Both the position numbers and the translations under genes were made by a program. A stretch of 64,000 nt of DNA, taken from the NCBI GenBank assembly GCA_003586115.2, contig QVOM02000073.1, positions 32,914,468 through 32,978,467 on the forward strand, given 5' to 3'. A model generated the notes under the pieces. That model was given only the letters and a program-made list of their open reading frames with translations. It was not told the origin of the DNA and ran no database searches. Below, in pieces: positions 24,845-36,980 of this stretch; position 1 is the stretch's first letter, and each line of letters begins with the position of its first letter. Source of the DNA: Salvator merianae. Taxonomy: Eukaryota; Chordata; Lepidosauria; Squamata; Teiidae.

Positions 24845-26640
24845 TTACAGTAAAATTATTTGTATTTCTGTTCTGCCCTAAACTGAGGTTGGGTTACAAT
24901 ACAAAAAAGATAAAAACGTAAATAAAGATAAGTCCTTTAAAATAATAAATAACAGTGCCAGAAGGGGGAAGGGAAGCTGTTTTTTCAGCTAAAGGGTAAA
25001 GAGGTGCATCTTCATCAGACATATAAATACATACAGTGAATATGATTGAAACACCTCAGAGGGGAGGCTGTTGGGTGCTATCATCAAGAAGGCCCTCTCA
25101 TATGTCCCCATCCCTTTAACTGTTGAGAGTGGTAGCACAGCTGTATGGGAAGAGGCATTCCTTTAGATATTTGGGTGTCGAAGCCATTTGAAACCTTACT
25201 AGGTTAATGTTAGCACATTGAATTGGGCACAGTAGTGAATTGGCAGCCAGCATAGTTTAGGACTGGTGTGATATGTATCCAGCCAGGAGTTCAAGTCAGC
25301 AACCTTGCCACTGCATTCTACACCTGCTGCAGCCTCTAAACTGTCTTCAAGGGCAGTCCCATGTAGAGCACATTAGAATAGTCCAGTCTGGGAGTTACTA
25401 GGGCATGGTTTACTGTTGCCAATTTGTTTCTGTGAAGAAAGGATTATAGTTGGCAAACCAGCTGAGATTGGAAGTAGGCACTTCTGGCTCCCACCTCTGT
25501 CAGTGGAGAATCTGGGGCAGTACAACCCCACTGCGAACAGAATGCTTTCCTGCTTCATGTACCCATGACAACAGTCTTATCTGGATTCAGCATCAATTTA
25601 TTCACCCCAGTTCCAGCCCATTACTTCCTCCAGGTACCTGAGAGGCACCTCAGTCACCAATCCTGATCCAGATGGACTGGAGAGATAGAGCAGGCTGTCA
25701 TCTGCATATTTATGACACCTCACTCCAAATCTCCTGATGACCTCTCCCAAGAGCTTTACACAAATGATAAAGAGGACGTGAGATAAGATTTACTCCCAGG
25801 GTGCTGAATAAAAATCACCTACAAATACTCTGTGATATTGACCTTGGGGATAGGAGTGGAATCATTGCAATGTGGTGCCTCCAACTGCTGGTTCCCATAG
25901 CCTATTGGTCAATGGTACTCGTCTGTCTTTCTCCAGGAGAACGTTATCAACCAGGGTGACCAAGGTAGTTTCAGTGCTGTAACTAGTTCTGAAGACAGTT
26001 TGAAATGAGTCTAGATTTCCAGCTTTCTCCAAGCATGCCTGCAGTTGAACAGTATCTTGTCTCCAAGGAATATGTTACCTATTAAGAAGTAGTTGTTCAG
26101 CAATTCTGAATCTTCTTGAGAAGAGGGCATACCATTGCCTTTTTAAGAGCTGGCAGGATTACCCCATCCCTCAAGGTGACATTCACTATTCCATAAACCT
26201 GTTCAGTCATACTGTGCTGGCTAGGTGGCAAGGATCTAGAGAGTATGTACTTGATGTAACATCAGCAAACAGCTTGTCCTTTAATTTAAATATAATTTTA
26301 AAATCTTACAGCCCACCAAACTCCTTCCACAGTTTGCTGGAGTCCTGGATTGGGGGATGGCCCTTATTCTGCTGTCCCCTGAAGTGGCTCCCCCAAAGGC
26401 GTGGCCCACCATCACAAACAGTGTACCTGTATAGGCCAGTACAGCCTGCAACCTGATCCTGGCTGATGTTCCAGGTAACTTCTGATAGAATTGATTGGCC
26501 CCAGTCCTGTTCAAGAATTTAGCAACAGAAGCAGCCACAGGGAGCAGGTCCTCAGGTCCAGCTGGGAGGAACCATTCCTGAATGCTATTTCCACAGTTAG
26601 TGAACTCTGACATATCAATTTTGAGATAACTGGATAAGAT
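24845..26640 (-). mobile_element. L2 LINE, antisense, decayed RT and 3' end
   Basis: The left side, 24850-24960, is an antisense 3' tail (CTGAGGTTGGGTTACAATAC). Further right the sequence follows the antisense L2 copy at 40125-43165 block by block. Minus-strand translation near 26050-26190 gives LRDGVILPALKKAMVCPLLK and KK, parallel to the LREGSFPAPYKEVIVCPLLK and KL of the fresh copy. At 25680-25800 it covers the region of the RT YADD motif. Stops and frameshifts are frequent, so this is an old insertion. Confidence 0.75.
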
Positions 26641-28007
26641 TTCTGTTCATTTTAAAATGGTGGATGCTGGTTACTTTGCATAGCTGTTTCGTAGATATAC
26701 GAACTTGTATTCTGTAACGTCAACTGCAGTTTACCTGGTCTTGGTAAGGGATACCAGATAGTAGGTGAGGTAGGACTTTATGGACAGCTTTATATTTAAA
26801 AAGAGTTTGGTGATAATCATTCTGAAGCAGGAAGGACGCTTTAATCCCTTCATCCTCTCCTGCAGTGCTGAGAGAGAATTCTCCTCAGAAGCTGCTATTT
26901 GCATTGGGAGAAAACGTCCTACAATGAAGCTTAAGAAGACAGATTTTCTTGTCAGCTTCAGCAAAAGGTTTTTGTCAGTACTACAGAAAAAAAGGGAATA
27001 GTTGGATGTCCCCTTTCTGTGACCTGTGATACCAAAATTATTGCTCCTTCAGATAATACTATGTACATCTTATAAAAACTTTATCATGCTTTTTAAATAG
27101 AAAGGTAAACATAATACTTCAGCCTGTGTAAAAGCTTTTTCTTGAGTAGTTCCATTTTGCTTTTAATGATAAACACACAGTATTTTGAGTTCCCACGTAT
27201 CAGAGATTCAGTACGAAATTTGTTTCTTTACAAATGGATCTGTCATTTCAAATGAAGTGAGGAGCAGATGTAAAGCAATAAAATTTCTTTCCATAACTTG
27301 TGTTTCACGCAGAACACAACTGAAAGAGTTCTGTTAGTTACTCAACACTGTCCATAAACTAAAGCAAACTCTTGAGAACTTTCCCTCCCACACAAATGGA
27401 ATCTGCTGTTCTAAGAAGGGGCATCAAGATCCTCAGTGCACAATTCTCCCAGAGCTAGATTGGGAATGCCACACATATTTCAAGATATTGAGATCGTATT
27501 TTGAAACATTACCATTATGGGAAATCTGGCAATGATGCCAGGTTTCCTGTAATGATTGCTTATCTCTGTCTGCTGACTCCTTGTGTTATTGGGTCCCCCC
27601 CCCCCCAAATACTTGGATGCTAGCCAAGCACAGGGGGAAAAAATGGAAGGGGGTGGGCATTTGACTAGCATATGGTTATTTCCAACAGGAATAATGACCC
27701 AAAGAGTTGGCAGATAGAGGTAAGAGCCTGGTATTACTTCCTACTGCCTGGCAGAAGCTGCAAGAGGCAATCATGGGATCTAAAGAAGATCTTGCAATTG
27801 CCTCCTGCTATCTGGAGGCACCCTTAAAGGGGGAAGGAACAGCTGAAACAGAAAAGGTAAAGCTTATCTTGGGCAAAGATAAAGTTTTAAAAAGCACTCA
27901 ATTTAGCTCCTGATGACTATATGAATACATCCATGTGGGGTTTGGGGCAGCAATATGGATGTGGCTGGTCATTGCATTCCTTTGTCTTTTTTTTCAAGTC
28001 TAACCTA

Positions 28008-28377
28008 AGGGCATTCCTGCGCTTGCCTCAAGTCTGCATTTTTTGACCGTATGCTCGTGTGGACTAGAGAGGCCCTGACCCCATTGATACACTCCATCTA
28101 CACAAGATGGATTGTAATCCAGATCTAGAGGTCCAAAATGGCCTCCCAGACCAGTTTAAAAATCTGAAATATCAGTAGACCTCAATAAATAGGTGACCTA
28201 CTGGTGTACTAGAGCCATGGAGGACCCATTTCAGCAGTGCTCCTTGTTGCACCACTGAAATGAGTCCCCTGGGGGGGTACCAAAGCTTGTGTGAGCTGAT
28301 CCAGAACCTTAGGACCAGCCCCTAGCTGATCCAGACTCGCAGATCTGGACCTGCACAGGTAAGTGCAGAAAAACCCT
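28008..28377. mobile_element. MITE with clear terminal inverted repeats (GGCCTTTCTGC-type family)
   Basis: The left end AGGGCATTCCTGCGCTTGCC faces the right end GGTAAGTGCAGAAAAACCCT, an inverted repeat of about 20 bp with a few mismatches. The 370-bp body is non-coding and contains imperfect internal symmetry (CAGATCTAGAGG near the left, CGCAGATCTGGACC near the right). Flanks read CCTAA and CCCTAAAG, which does not decide the target-site duplication. Confidence 0.65.
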
Positions 28378-28599
28378 AAAGTCCTTGGATTTCCTGGTGA
28401 TCTCCCATTCAAGTGCTAGCTTTTCAAGATCAGCAAAGATCTGATAGGCGGTTTCATCTGCTGAAGTGATGCTGGACATCCCAGAGACAAATCCTTTGTA
28501 CAAAAACAACACTTTAAGGAGTTGAAGCCGGTCTGTTACCCAAGTGGAGCTAGTGGAGCTAACAATAGGGCAGTAGAATGTGAATGCACTGTATTTACG

Positions 28600-28705
28600 T
28601 CATGAATACACTTCATGTGTTCATTTTATATTCTGCTTTTATGGTTGTAACTCAGCCTGAGATCTCCAGGTATAGGGCAGGATAAAAATGCAAATAAATA
28701 AAAAA
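28600..28705 (+). mobile_element. LINE-like 3' tail
   Basis: GGTTGTAACTCAGCCTGAGA followed by GGCAGGATAAAAATGCAAAT and an AATAAATAAA end resembles a sense L2/CR1-type 3' tail. It is only about 100 bp, so the family is uncertain. Confidence 0.5.
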
Positions 28706-29094
28706 ATACATGAACCAGGTATTGTTTCAAATAGGTAACAATGAAATTTTCAATTATGTGTCATAAAAATGGTCTGCAATTGCTCTCATATTTGTATTAG
28801 CACTCCTTCCTTTTAGCAGCTTGTCATGTGTATGGGGATTTAATATATGTATGTATGTATATGTGTGTGTATATATAGTGCTGCACTGTTTTCTCTAATT
28901 TCTTCCCTATTTTAAGGTCAGTTGTTGGATTTTAACTGATATTTTTCCCACAAATGTAGAGCTGTACCACACTTGTATATATCTGTATATCAGGATTCCA
29001 GTTTAACAGCACTTAACAGCAGAATCATAGTACAAGTACTGATACTGATATATGACTTAAAATGGAATGTGAGCCAAGCCAGCATCAAAGGCAC

Positions 29095-29545
29095 CATCCA
29101 GACAGGGGGAATATAGTGCCATTTTGGCACCACTCTGGTGGGATTGCCACGTGTGTCTGTGGCAGCCCCACAATAACTATGCTATATCAGCCCTAAAAAC
29201 GTGATATCCTATTATGGGAAAACCCGACTCTGATGGGGATTTTCATGAAATAGTACTATCACTTACCTTTTAGATGGAGCCTTCATCATTGTTCTGGCCA
29301 CCTTGCATGTGTGTGAGCTGAAAAAGATGGCTGCACATTGCAGTGGTGGCGTCGTGCACATCTGGGTATTTCGATACCCAGATGTGTGTCTCTGCTGCAC
29401 ATGCATGGGAGAAAAAAAGACTCCCGCACATGTGCAGTTGTCATGATTGTGAACTTCTGCAAAATACACGGAAGTGTGCATACCAAAAAGTGCACAGGCA
29501 GTGTGGTTCCCCTCGCTGTCTAGCCAAGGGGCAGTCATTCTGGAG
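29095..29545 (-). mobile_element. MITE-like element, copy in opposite orientation to 31917-32430
   Basis: The reverse complement contains AAGGTAAGTGATAG, TAATAGGATATCACG, GCCACAGACACACGTGGCA and CCTGTCTGGATGG. The corresponding blocks at 32180-32430 are AAGGTAAGTGCTCTC, TGTAGGATATCACCC, GTCACAGACACATGTGGCA and CCTGTTTGGATGC, in the same order. It is non-coding. The outer limits are approximate. Confidence 0.65.
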
Positions 29546-29703
29546 GAGCTTTTATCTGGAATATCACCTGGAGGTGCTTTTGTCTGGAATATTGCCTGTT
29601 GGTGCTATACTCTGCTGGTGTCTGGTGCCGGCCAAAGTCTTTACTTTGCTTGATCAATCAGAAGCTTAAGCTTTTGAATGTATTCCAGCGAAAATGTGAT
29701 CTT

Positions 29704-30190
29704 TAGGTTGCTTTCGCATGACTTGCGTTATCCTGCACCATACTAGCCTGTGCTAGGTAGTTTCGCCTATGCTGGGTGTGACTGTTCCTAGTATGGGGTA
29801 AAGGCACTCTGCATATTGGGTAGCCTGTGCTGGGCGAGCCTCAGCTGCTGGCTTAGAAGGTTAGAGGCAGTCCTCGAAGCTGGCACCCTGACATTTGGTG
29901 GGGCCCTTTTGGTGTACTACTGAAAAGTCCTCCCCTGGAAAATTCTAGACTACAGAAGCCTCTGTAGTCCAGAATACAGAGCCTGATTGGGTGGGAGACC
30001 TCATTGTCAGGATCTACTGCAGGAACAGAATTGGGTACCATTTTGGCTCCCTGTACTGGGCCATAGCTTCATCCAATGTGGACAAAGTATTCTAGCTGGG
30101 GGCAGTGCCTGCTATGTCCAACACTAGTATATAGACAGCAGGCCTATAGGCTCCTTCTTATCATGAATAAAGATAAGTGCAGAAACGGCC
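29704..30190. mobile_element. MITE-like element (GGCCTTTCTGC-type family)
   Basis: The left end TAGGTTGCTTTCGCATGACT faces the right end AAGATAAGTGCAGAAACGGC, whose reverse complement resembles the family end. The interior is GC-richer than the flanks and has no meaningful open frame. The left boundary is less certain than the right. Confidence 0.45.
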
Positions 30191-30755
30191 TTTGGTTCAA
30201 ATTAGATATGTCAGTAGTCTACACAGCTCAAGTCAAATATCTTCAAAGCCAAAATGGAATAGTTTTAAAACTTATCAATGGCAAGTGTCAAGAAATACTG
30301 ACTTATCTCTAGTCATACTTTTTCTCTGTCCTTCCAGAAGGTAGTTACAGTTGTTTTCCTGTTGTTTTCCTTTCTCCATTCTTTAATATTCTCATGCCAT
30401 GTTATAGTGGGAGCCCAAATGGTTCTTACATGCAGGTTGCCTCCTCCTGTCTGGTTAGCTTGCAATAATAAGACATAAATCATTTGATTGAGTTGCATCT
30501 AGCTTAAAGATTTCATGGATTTAACAAAAATGAATTTGTTTACTTTTTTGGTTATTATAATTATTTGCCCCAAACCAAATAGTCTGAGGGCAGCTTACAT
30601 AACATAATTTTAAATAGTGTGAATATAATTAACATCAGAAAATTGTTGAAACTTTAAAATTCTGACCATCATAAATCTGCTAATCAGTGCAGTGTTTCCA
30701 AAAACGGATTTTCAGATACTTTTTCCTGTGAAGAGCAAAGATTGCTGCTGGTATT

Positions 30756-30890
30756 ATGTATGTATGTATGTATGTATGTATGTATGTATTCCAAATATCT
30801 GTAGCCTACTCTTCATCCTAGGCAGGTCCTAGGCAGGACACAGCATTAGATAAAATAAACAGTATAAAACATAAATTAAATCAGTAAAAC
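30756..30890 (-). mobile_element. (ATGT)n tract and antisense LINE 3' tail
   Basis: An (ATGT)n run (30756-30788) is followed by CCAAATATCTGTAGCCTACT, then AGGCAGGACACAGCATTAGA and A-rich DNA. The order is that of an antisense L2/CR1 tail whose microsatellite end faces left, as at 40125-40220. Confidence 0.5.
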
Positions 30891-31916
30891 AATGATTAAA
30901 TACAAACATATTTAAAATACTAGAAGGCAAGATTTTGCAAAGTTAATAAGTATGTTAAAATGTTTTGCTTTCTGGAACTTTCCCTAAGTAAGATTCACTG
31001 AGGAGACAAAGCAGTCAGTAAAAACAAAACATGACATCCCATGAACCTTAGGCAGTGTCTTTGAGCTTCTTAGGCAGACAGTAAATATTTCTATCTTGGT
31101 AGAAAGAGCATAGTTTCATCTGAAATTATAATCTGGTTTTAAAAAATCTGTCACTTGAATTATAGCAATAACTTAATACAGTATGAAAGTGTTAATTAAT
31201 ACAATGGGCAAGTCAATATCTATATTGTCTCTATTAAAAACTACGTTATTTAATAATACAAATATTTATAGTTTCAAATATAGAAAATCTTAACTTAGAA
31301 ATCTTTGCAGTTGCGTGTGTACACTGGAGTAGACTTAGATGTTGTTTGCTTATTAATCCAGAAATCTCTTGGACAGCATAATTTTGTTTTGGCCTAGAGA
31401 AATGTTGATTGCTGACTGAAAAAATTGTCACATAATCTTTTATTGGTTTATTTTGCACTAATGTACCTTGAAGAGGGTGCAATGATAAGTGCAATGACAA
31501 CTATAAGGACTTGCTTCCAGCATCTCCCTTGGGGTTCTGTCCTAGAAGATATTGTTGTATTTCCTTGATTTCTCCAACCAGTGAGAAGTTCAGAGATGCA
31601 GTTAGATTTATTTTCCTTTGAAAGCCCCTTACTATAATTTGACTGCAGTCACACAGCTGATTTTTGGGTTTTCTAGGTGGCTGGGGGGCAGGGTCAATAG
31701 ATAATTTTATTCCCATTTAATGGAAGTTATGTTGGCTAAAGAAATATGTTACATAGCATGGGATGAGAATCTGATAAACATTTTAATGTTAGCATCATAG
31801 CATTTTCATAGCATTAAGCATCAGCTTAAATCACTTTAAGACTCACAATACTATGGTTCAGTAGACTATCCCTGATCCAGTTGTAGACTTCAACACTGGG
31901 CACTATTTTCAGTTCT

Positions 31917-32506
31917 CTAGTTCAGTCCACACTTTGTCCGATGCGGATGAAGTGTGACAGGAGTAGAACTTAATCTGCTATTAAGTGACATTCCAGAATA
32001 ACGTGCCTCTGGAATTATTTCCTGTTGCCCAGACAGCAGGGTAAAAGTGTGGGGCAAGTGGAAGCATTTATCAGTGTGGATGTTAGCTATTGCAATAGTG
32101 CAACTTATATCTGGTAGTTCAATCACATGAATTAGCCGAAAGTGTGTGATTGTCACCTTGCACACATGCATAGCTGCCATTTTCGGCTGGGTTTGACCCG
32201 ACACATGTGTGGTGGCCATTGTCATGATGGTGGATTGTGTGAACAAGAGTCCAGGTAAGGTAAGTGCTCTCGCTTTTTAGGTAAAACTTGGGTTGTGAGT
32301 TGATTTTCCCACAAATTGTAGGATATCACCCCAATATTCTGGAGCTATGTTGGGATTGTCACAGACACATGTGGCAGTTCCAACATTGTGTCGGGATAAT
32401 CCCAGGTTTTACACCCTGTTTGGATGCAGCAGTCTTCATTAGTCAGCAGACTGCTGCCCCTTATTCCAAAATTTGTTCCAGAGTTAGGGACAGTGCAGAA
32501 AGGGCC
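31917..32506 (+). mobile_element. MITE-like element, partner of 29095-29545, with a family-type right end
   Basis: The 32180-32430 part matches the reverse complement of 29095-29360 in ordered blocks (GGTAAGTG, GGATATCAC, CACAGACAC, GGATGCAGC). It continues through an inverted CAGCAGTCT...CAGACTGCTG to GACAGTGCAGAAAGGGCC, the right end of the GGCCTTTCTGC family. It may be one element or two adjacent ones. Confidence 0.55.
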
Positions 32507-34979
32507 ATAGTTATTAGGACTGTGGGATCTCCCTTGGAAAAGCTATTCCTGTTCAGTTTTCAGTGTGTTTTAAAGGTATCTAATGATCAGGCTCTTCTGA
32601 GTAATTGCCCTACCTACCCAGCTTTCCATCATCCTGAAGTGAGGCATTTTAAATGTCCTTTGTGTCTTATGTCGGCTGTTTCATTTTTGTCATCATTCGC
32701 TAACTTCTAAAGTTTCATAATGATGTAAGCATTTTATGTTCTGCCTCTATAATTGAACCCAATTCATCTTCACTTACTTTGCTTGTAGAAAGAGTTACAA
32801 GCATTGAAAACATCTAAGAACTTGGACAGTTGCCCAAAAATGAATATATATTGGGTCATAGAACAAATGCACCTTACTCCTGGCACAAATATGTTTCCCC
32901 CCCCCCAGAGATGTTCTGATTAAGCTCTGTAAATGCTATTTTCATATATTTTGTAGTCATAAAACTGTTACTGGGTAATAAATTCAAGCTAATACTTTTT
33001 GTAAAAAAATGCAATCCTGTAAATATATCCGTTCATTGAAACAAGCTGAAGGCGTACATTAGATATCCCAAGCCACAGTGCATTTAAAATTAAAACTTGC
33101 GCAAAAAGTGAAGCTTCAGGTTATATGCCAAATTGTGCTTACTATGTATACCTCAATTATTAATGACAGTGACAAGAGTTTACAGTGTACAGAAAGGCTT
33201 GTTTTTAGAAGCTTGTAAAAGCAATGATTGTTACCCAAACTTTATTGGTTTATATTCATTTAATCCTAAGAGAATGTCAAGATCTTCTGTCTTTGAATTG
33301 TGCCAAAACTCTAAATCCTTCTGCTGCAGAACCTAGGTTCTGTCTTATGTATTTTGCTAAGTCTGTTGATCCACATGATCAGATTTTGGCAAAGTGGTAC
33401 ATTGTGAGGAATTATATGGAGGAAGGCCCTGATTGAAAACTCCCTTTGATCTAACCAAACTACATTTTGATCCATTGTGGTTCAAAGTACAGTTCAAAGA
33501 GAACAGAGAAGAAAGCTTCCAAATGGAGCCTTGCTTCTAATCTTCAGTTTAAATTTGTGGAGTGCCAATGTGTCCCCTTGTGTGTGATTCATAATCTCCC
33601 TGTCTTTAGAAATGTGTGAAAGAAAAAACTAGGATGATTAACTTGGAAGCATATTCACAAAGGTTACAGTTTCACTAAATAACCAAGAGGCAAGTAGAAC
33701 TTTACCAATTCAAATTTTAGAAATACTTGTAATTGGGGAAGTCTGCTATATAATGTCCTCCAAAGAGGCCTGTAAACTAGCAGGCTCATGCTAAATGGTT
33801 TTGCAGTTCACAGTTTAGTTTAGAAAAAGGTTTTCTTACCTGCTACACTGTGACAGTGTCTCCATTTCATGGCTAGGACACTTATGTTCCTGGTCAAGAT
33901 ACCTCTGACACCTCCAGGGTAGCCCGACCTGACTCCCCCCAACCAGTGCATCTGAGGGGAGTCACTAGCATCCTAGGCACCTAAAGCAGTGCATGAAGAG
34001 TGGTACCCAAACTTCTGCCTTGCACATTGAAAGGTCTTTTTGCTTCAGCAAAATGACAATTGCTGACTCAAGGGGCTGCTTTGCCTACATAGGGTGTGTA
34101 TGTGCAGGGCAGACCCTCCTTGTACAGTAACTTACCTGGAACCAATAGCTCATAACTGACCCTGGTCAGCCCACCTCAAGGCCACTACCATGAAAGAGCC
34201 TCCTGCCACTTAAGCCTAGGTTACTTCACTACTATAAAACTGTTTTTGAAAAATATGGATTTTACTTTTTGATGTTGAGGGTAGCACTAACAAGGATAAT
34301 AGATAGTTCTCCCTGAATTTTGACCACAATTCTGTTTCAACTCCAGCTTAGAAGTGGTTGCTTTGCTACTCTCCAGGTGGAGAGTGCATATTAGACTACA
34401 TGACTAATAAGATTCAGATGATTATCCGTAAAACATCTTAAATGTTAATGAGGATGGAATGTAGTTCAGTTAAATGTGCTTTTTGCTTAGTTCTCTGTAT
34501 CACTTTGTTTATTTACTCTGATTTATGACAAAACATCTGCAAGCATTCCATTTTAAGTCACATTTTGCTGTTTTTTTTTTAAGTATTAGTCATGTTTCAT
34601 ATTTCCCCTCAGGGCAGTTTTAACAGAACCAGAAAAGAAAAATTTTAGGAAATTAGCTTTGAAAGAAGACATTTATTACTTGCAAAGCATAAACGTTCTC
34701 TATCCTAATTGATTTATTCAGTCACCAATTCTTAGCGTAGTGTAGGTGTTCATATTACTTTTTGTTGAGCTGTCTTTAGTTATTTAGCAAACTAAAATGT
34801 ATTGAATGAATGTCTTTCTTTGCAGTCGTGCTGGAAGATGATGAAAGCCTTGAAGGCTCTAAACTGAAAGAAATAAGAATTAAAAGTATTTGTGATAGGA
34901 AGTCTATACTATATGTTCTTTGGAGAAGGAATATATAAAAATATCAGTGGTAATTTAACTAGTAATTCATTGCTTTCAG

Positions 34980-35113
34980 AATGCAGAGATATTCTGCTCC
35001 CTGTAATTACGAAAGAACTAAAGGAATTACTGGATCCAAGGGAGAAACTGGACAAGAAATATTGTGTTGAATTACTCAACAGTATTCTGGAGGTTCTCAG
35101 CTGTCAAGATGCA
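34980..35113 (+). CDS. DOCK2: DOCK2 internal exon D
   Basis: A 134-nt exon after a TGCTTTCAG acceptor and before a consensus GTGAGT donor. AA completes the glutamate codon begun in exon C, then 44 codons read [17 protein letters not shown], a variable stretch DPREKLDK, and [19 protein letters not shown]. The conserved blocks are those of DOCK2. Compared with the human protein as I remember it, the variable stretch between KELL and KYC is about five residues shorter here. The reading frame is open for about 90 nt upstream, but the ATG at 34892 lies before the acceptor and is not a start. The exon leaves in phase 0. Confidence 0.95.
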
Positions 35114-35454
35114 GTGAGTATTGATTATGACAATGATGATGTATCTGGTTCCATTTAGTTGTAGGTCTGTGCTGATTAAGTTGTAAAATATTGATGCTGA
35201 TAACTTTCCTTGGAATTCTAAATATAACAGGCCTCTGATAGATTGAAACAGTTCTCCTAGTTTTTGGTATAATGCTAGATAAAGAGTGATAATTTCCCCA
35301 TTCTGCCTTTCAGGTTCTTTTGCCTTGACAAGTCATGAAACTTCAACTACATTTTTTTTTAAGTCAACAATAGTCAAGGTACCATGGGCATGCACGAAGG
35401 GGTTAGATGCAGGAAGATTTGGAATTGTATATTTTGCAGTTGGAGCTTAAGAAT

Positions 35455-35670
35455 AAGGCCTGGATATGGTGCTGAAACTGTCTTGGCCATCTTAGTTGAT
35501 GACTTTTATAGGAAGACAGGGGGAGTGTGACTTTGCTGGCTCTCTAATCTCTAAAAGACTTTTGATACTATCAACCATGGTAACCTGTTGGAATGGTTAT
35601 GGACTGGGACTTGAAGGGAGAACTTTGTGGTGAGTCTATTACCTTCTCTATGACCTACACAGTGGGCAAC
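35455..35670 (+). mobile_element. L2 LINE, RT fragment
   Basis: Translation across stops gives GYGAETVLAILVDDFYRKTG, then FDTINHGNLLEWL. These correspond to the L2 block GYSTETALVTLIDDLW and AFDTIDHGILLRRL of the copy at 40995-41963. It is about 215 bp and non-functional. Confidence 0.75.
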
Positions 35671-35689
35671 CACCTTTTTTGAAACCATC

Positions 35690-36980
35690 TAAGCTACATC
35701 TCTTAGTAGCAAATTCTAAAGTTTAATGAGATGTAGTGTTAAAAAAAATCTTTTGTTTGTCCTGATTTGTCTAAGATTTAGCTTCATTAGGTGATCTCTA
35801 GCACTAATATTTTGGGAAACAGATAAAAACCTCTTCCATTCACTTTGTCCATACCATGCATAATTTTATACACCTCATAAAGTCTCCTCTCACCCATGTG
35901 CTTTGTAGACCAAAATGCCCCAGACATCGCAATCTTTCCTTGTAGAAAAGCTCTTCCAGCCTCTTGATCATCTTCTTCACCCTCCTCTTCATCCTCTCGA
36001 AATCTAGATGCAGTGATTGCACATAGTATTCCAAATGAATTTGTGTAAGAATATTATAATATAAGTCACAGTCAACTCCAATCCCATTAGTGTCTATGGC
36101 ACTTTTCATATTCACTTACATTGTTCTGGGACAGTCCTGGCTGCTCTCTCTTAGACCAAGCAACTTGTCCCAACCTGGGATGGGTTGCTGCTGGTCTGCG
36201 ATAGTGCTTTCTGCATTTGAACAGTCTGTTCCATGTGAGCCACTGTTGCCTCTGAACAGCACACTTTCTGAATGATTGTTTCTTGCCCTAATGGCTTCCT
36301 TTACCATGCCAGTTAACCGTACAGGCCTCTTCTTGGCCTTAGAGATCCTTTCCTTAATTTTAGGAATACATTTTTTTTCTATTATTATGCTTTTAAACAA
36401 CAGTCAAGTTTTCTGGAGGCAGTTTGCCCTCTCAACCTTTGAGTGTCCTTTTCTCCAGTCTTTTCAATATTGAGAAGCCCCCTTTTTGGAATTGAACAGT
36501 TGGACTTCCTATGTAAGCTTTTGCTTCTACAAACATTGAATTTTATTGCTTTATGATTACTATTCCCAATTAGTTGCACAGCGTTTACTTCTCTTACCAA
36601 GTCCTGAATGCCACTCAAGAGTAAGTCCAGCATTGCCTCATGCCTCATTGGTTTCACAACTAACTGCTGCAGTGCACAGTCATTTATTATATCTAGGAAT
36701 CTGACCTCTCTGTCATGGTTTGAGTGAACATTTAGTTAGTCAATGTGTAAGTAATTGAAGTCTCTCATTATTACAAGACTTCATCTTTGAGATGCTTCTG
36801 TAATCTTTTCCACCTCAGCTTCGGATCCCAGATTGCAATTTGAATTACATTGCCCAGTCTCATTTCACTTCTTGATTGCAGTGACTCCCACATGCGAGAG
36901 CTTTGGAGGAAGACATGTCCCTGTAGGATACTGTATTTGGAGGGGCTTTTTGACTCACCCACACTGATTTAATGTGAAGC
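35690..36980 (-). mobile_element. CR1-like LINE, antisense, partly rearranged
   Basis: On the minus strand 35840-36115 reads MKRRVKKMIKRLEELFYKER and LRCLGHFGL, which parallels the CR1 block KMIRGLEHLPYEERLRELGL. The 36385-36657 frame reads MLDLLLSGIQDLVREV...IGNSNHKAIKF, parallel to the CR1 endonuclease end ALLDLLL...GxSDHxMI. The two blocks are closer together than in a full element, and 36110-36260 looks unlike CR1, so a deletion or insertion lies between them. Confidence 0.7.

Larger units (their letters stand above)
17294..34979 (+). other. DOCK2: DOCK2 intron C-D (17.7 kb)
   Basis: It holds a tRNA-derived SINE, a long inverted repeat (22270-23215), an antisense L2 (24845-26640), several MITE-like elements and a few LINE 3' tails. 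I recognise nothing in 17300-18220, 18680-21590, 23310-24840, 26650-28000, 30900-31900 or 32520-34820. A possible cryptic exon lies at 34826-34885 (see findings). Confidence 0.85.

Noticed and set aside
34892..35158. 88-codon frame starting [10 protein letters not shown] as a small gene
   Set aside because: Its first part is intronic, before a TGCTTTCAG acceptor, and its last part runs past a GTGAGT donor. Only the middle is coding, as DOCK2 exon D.
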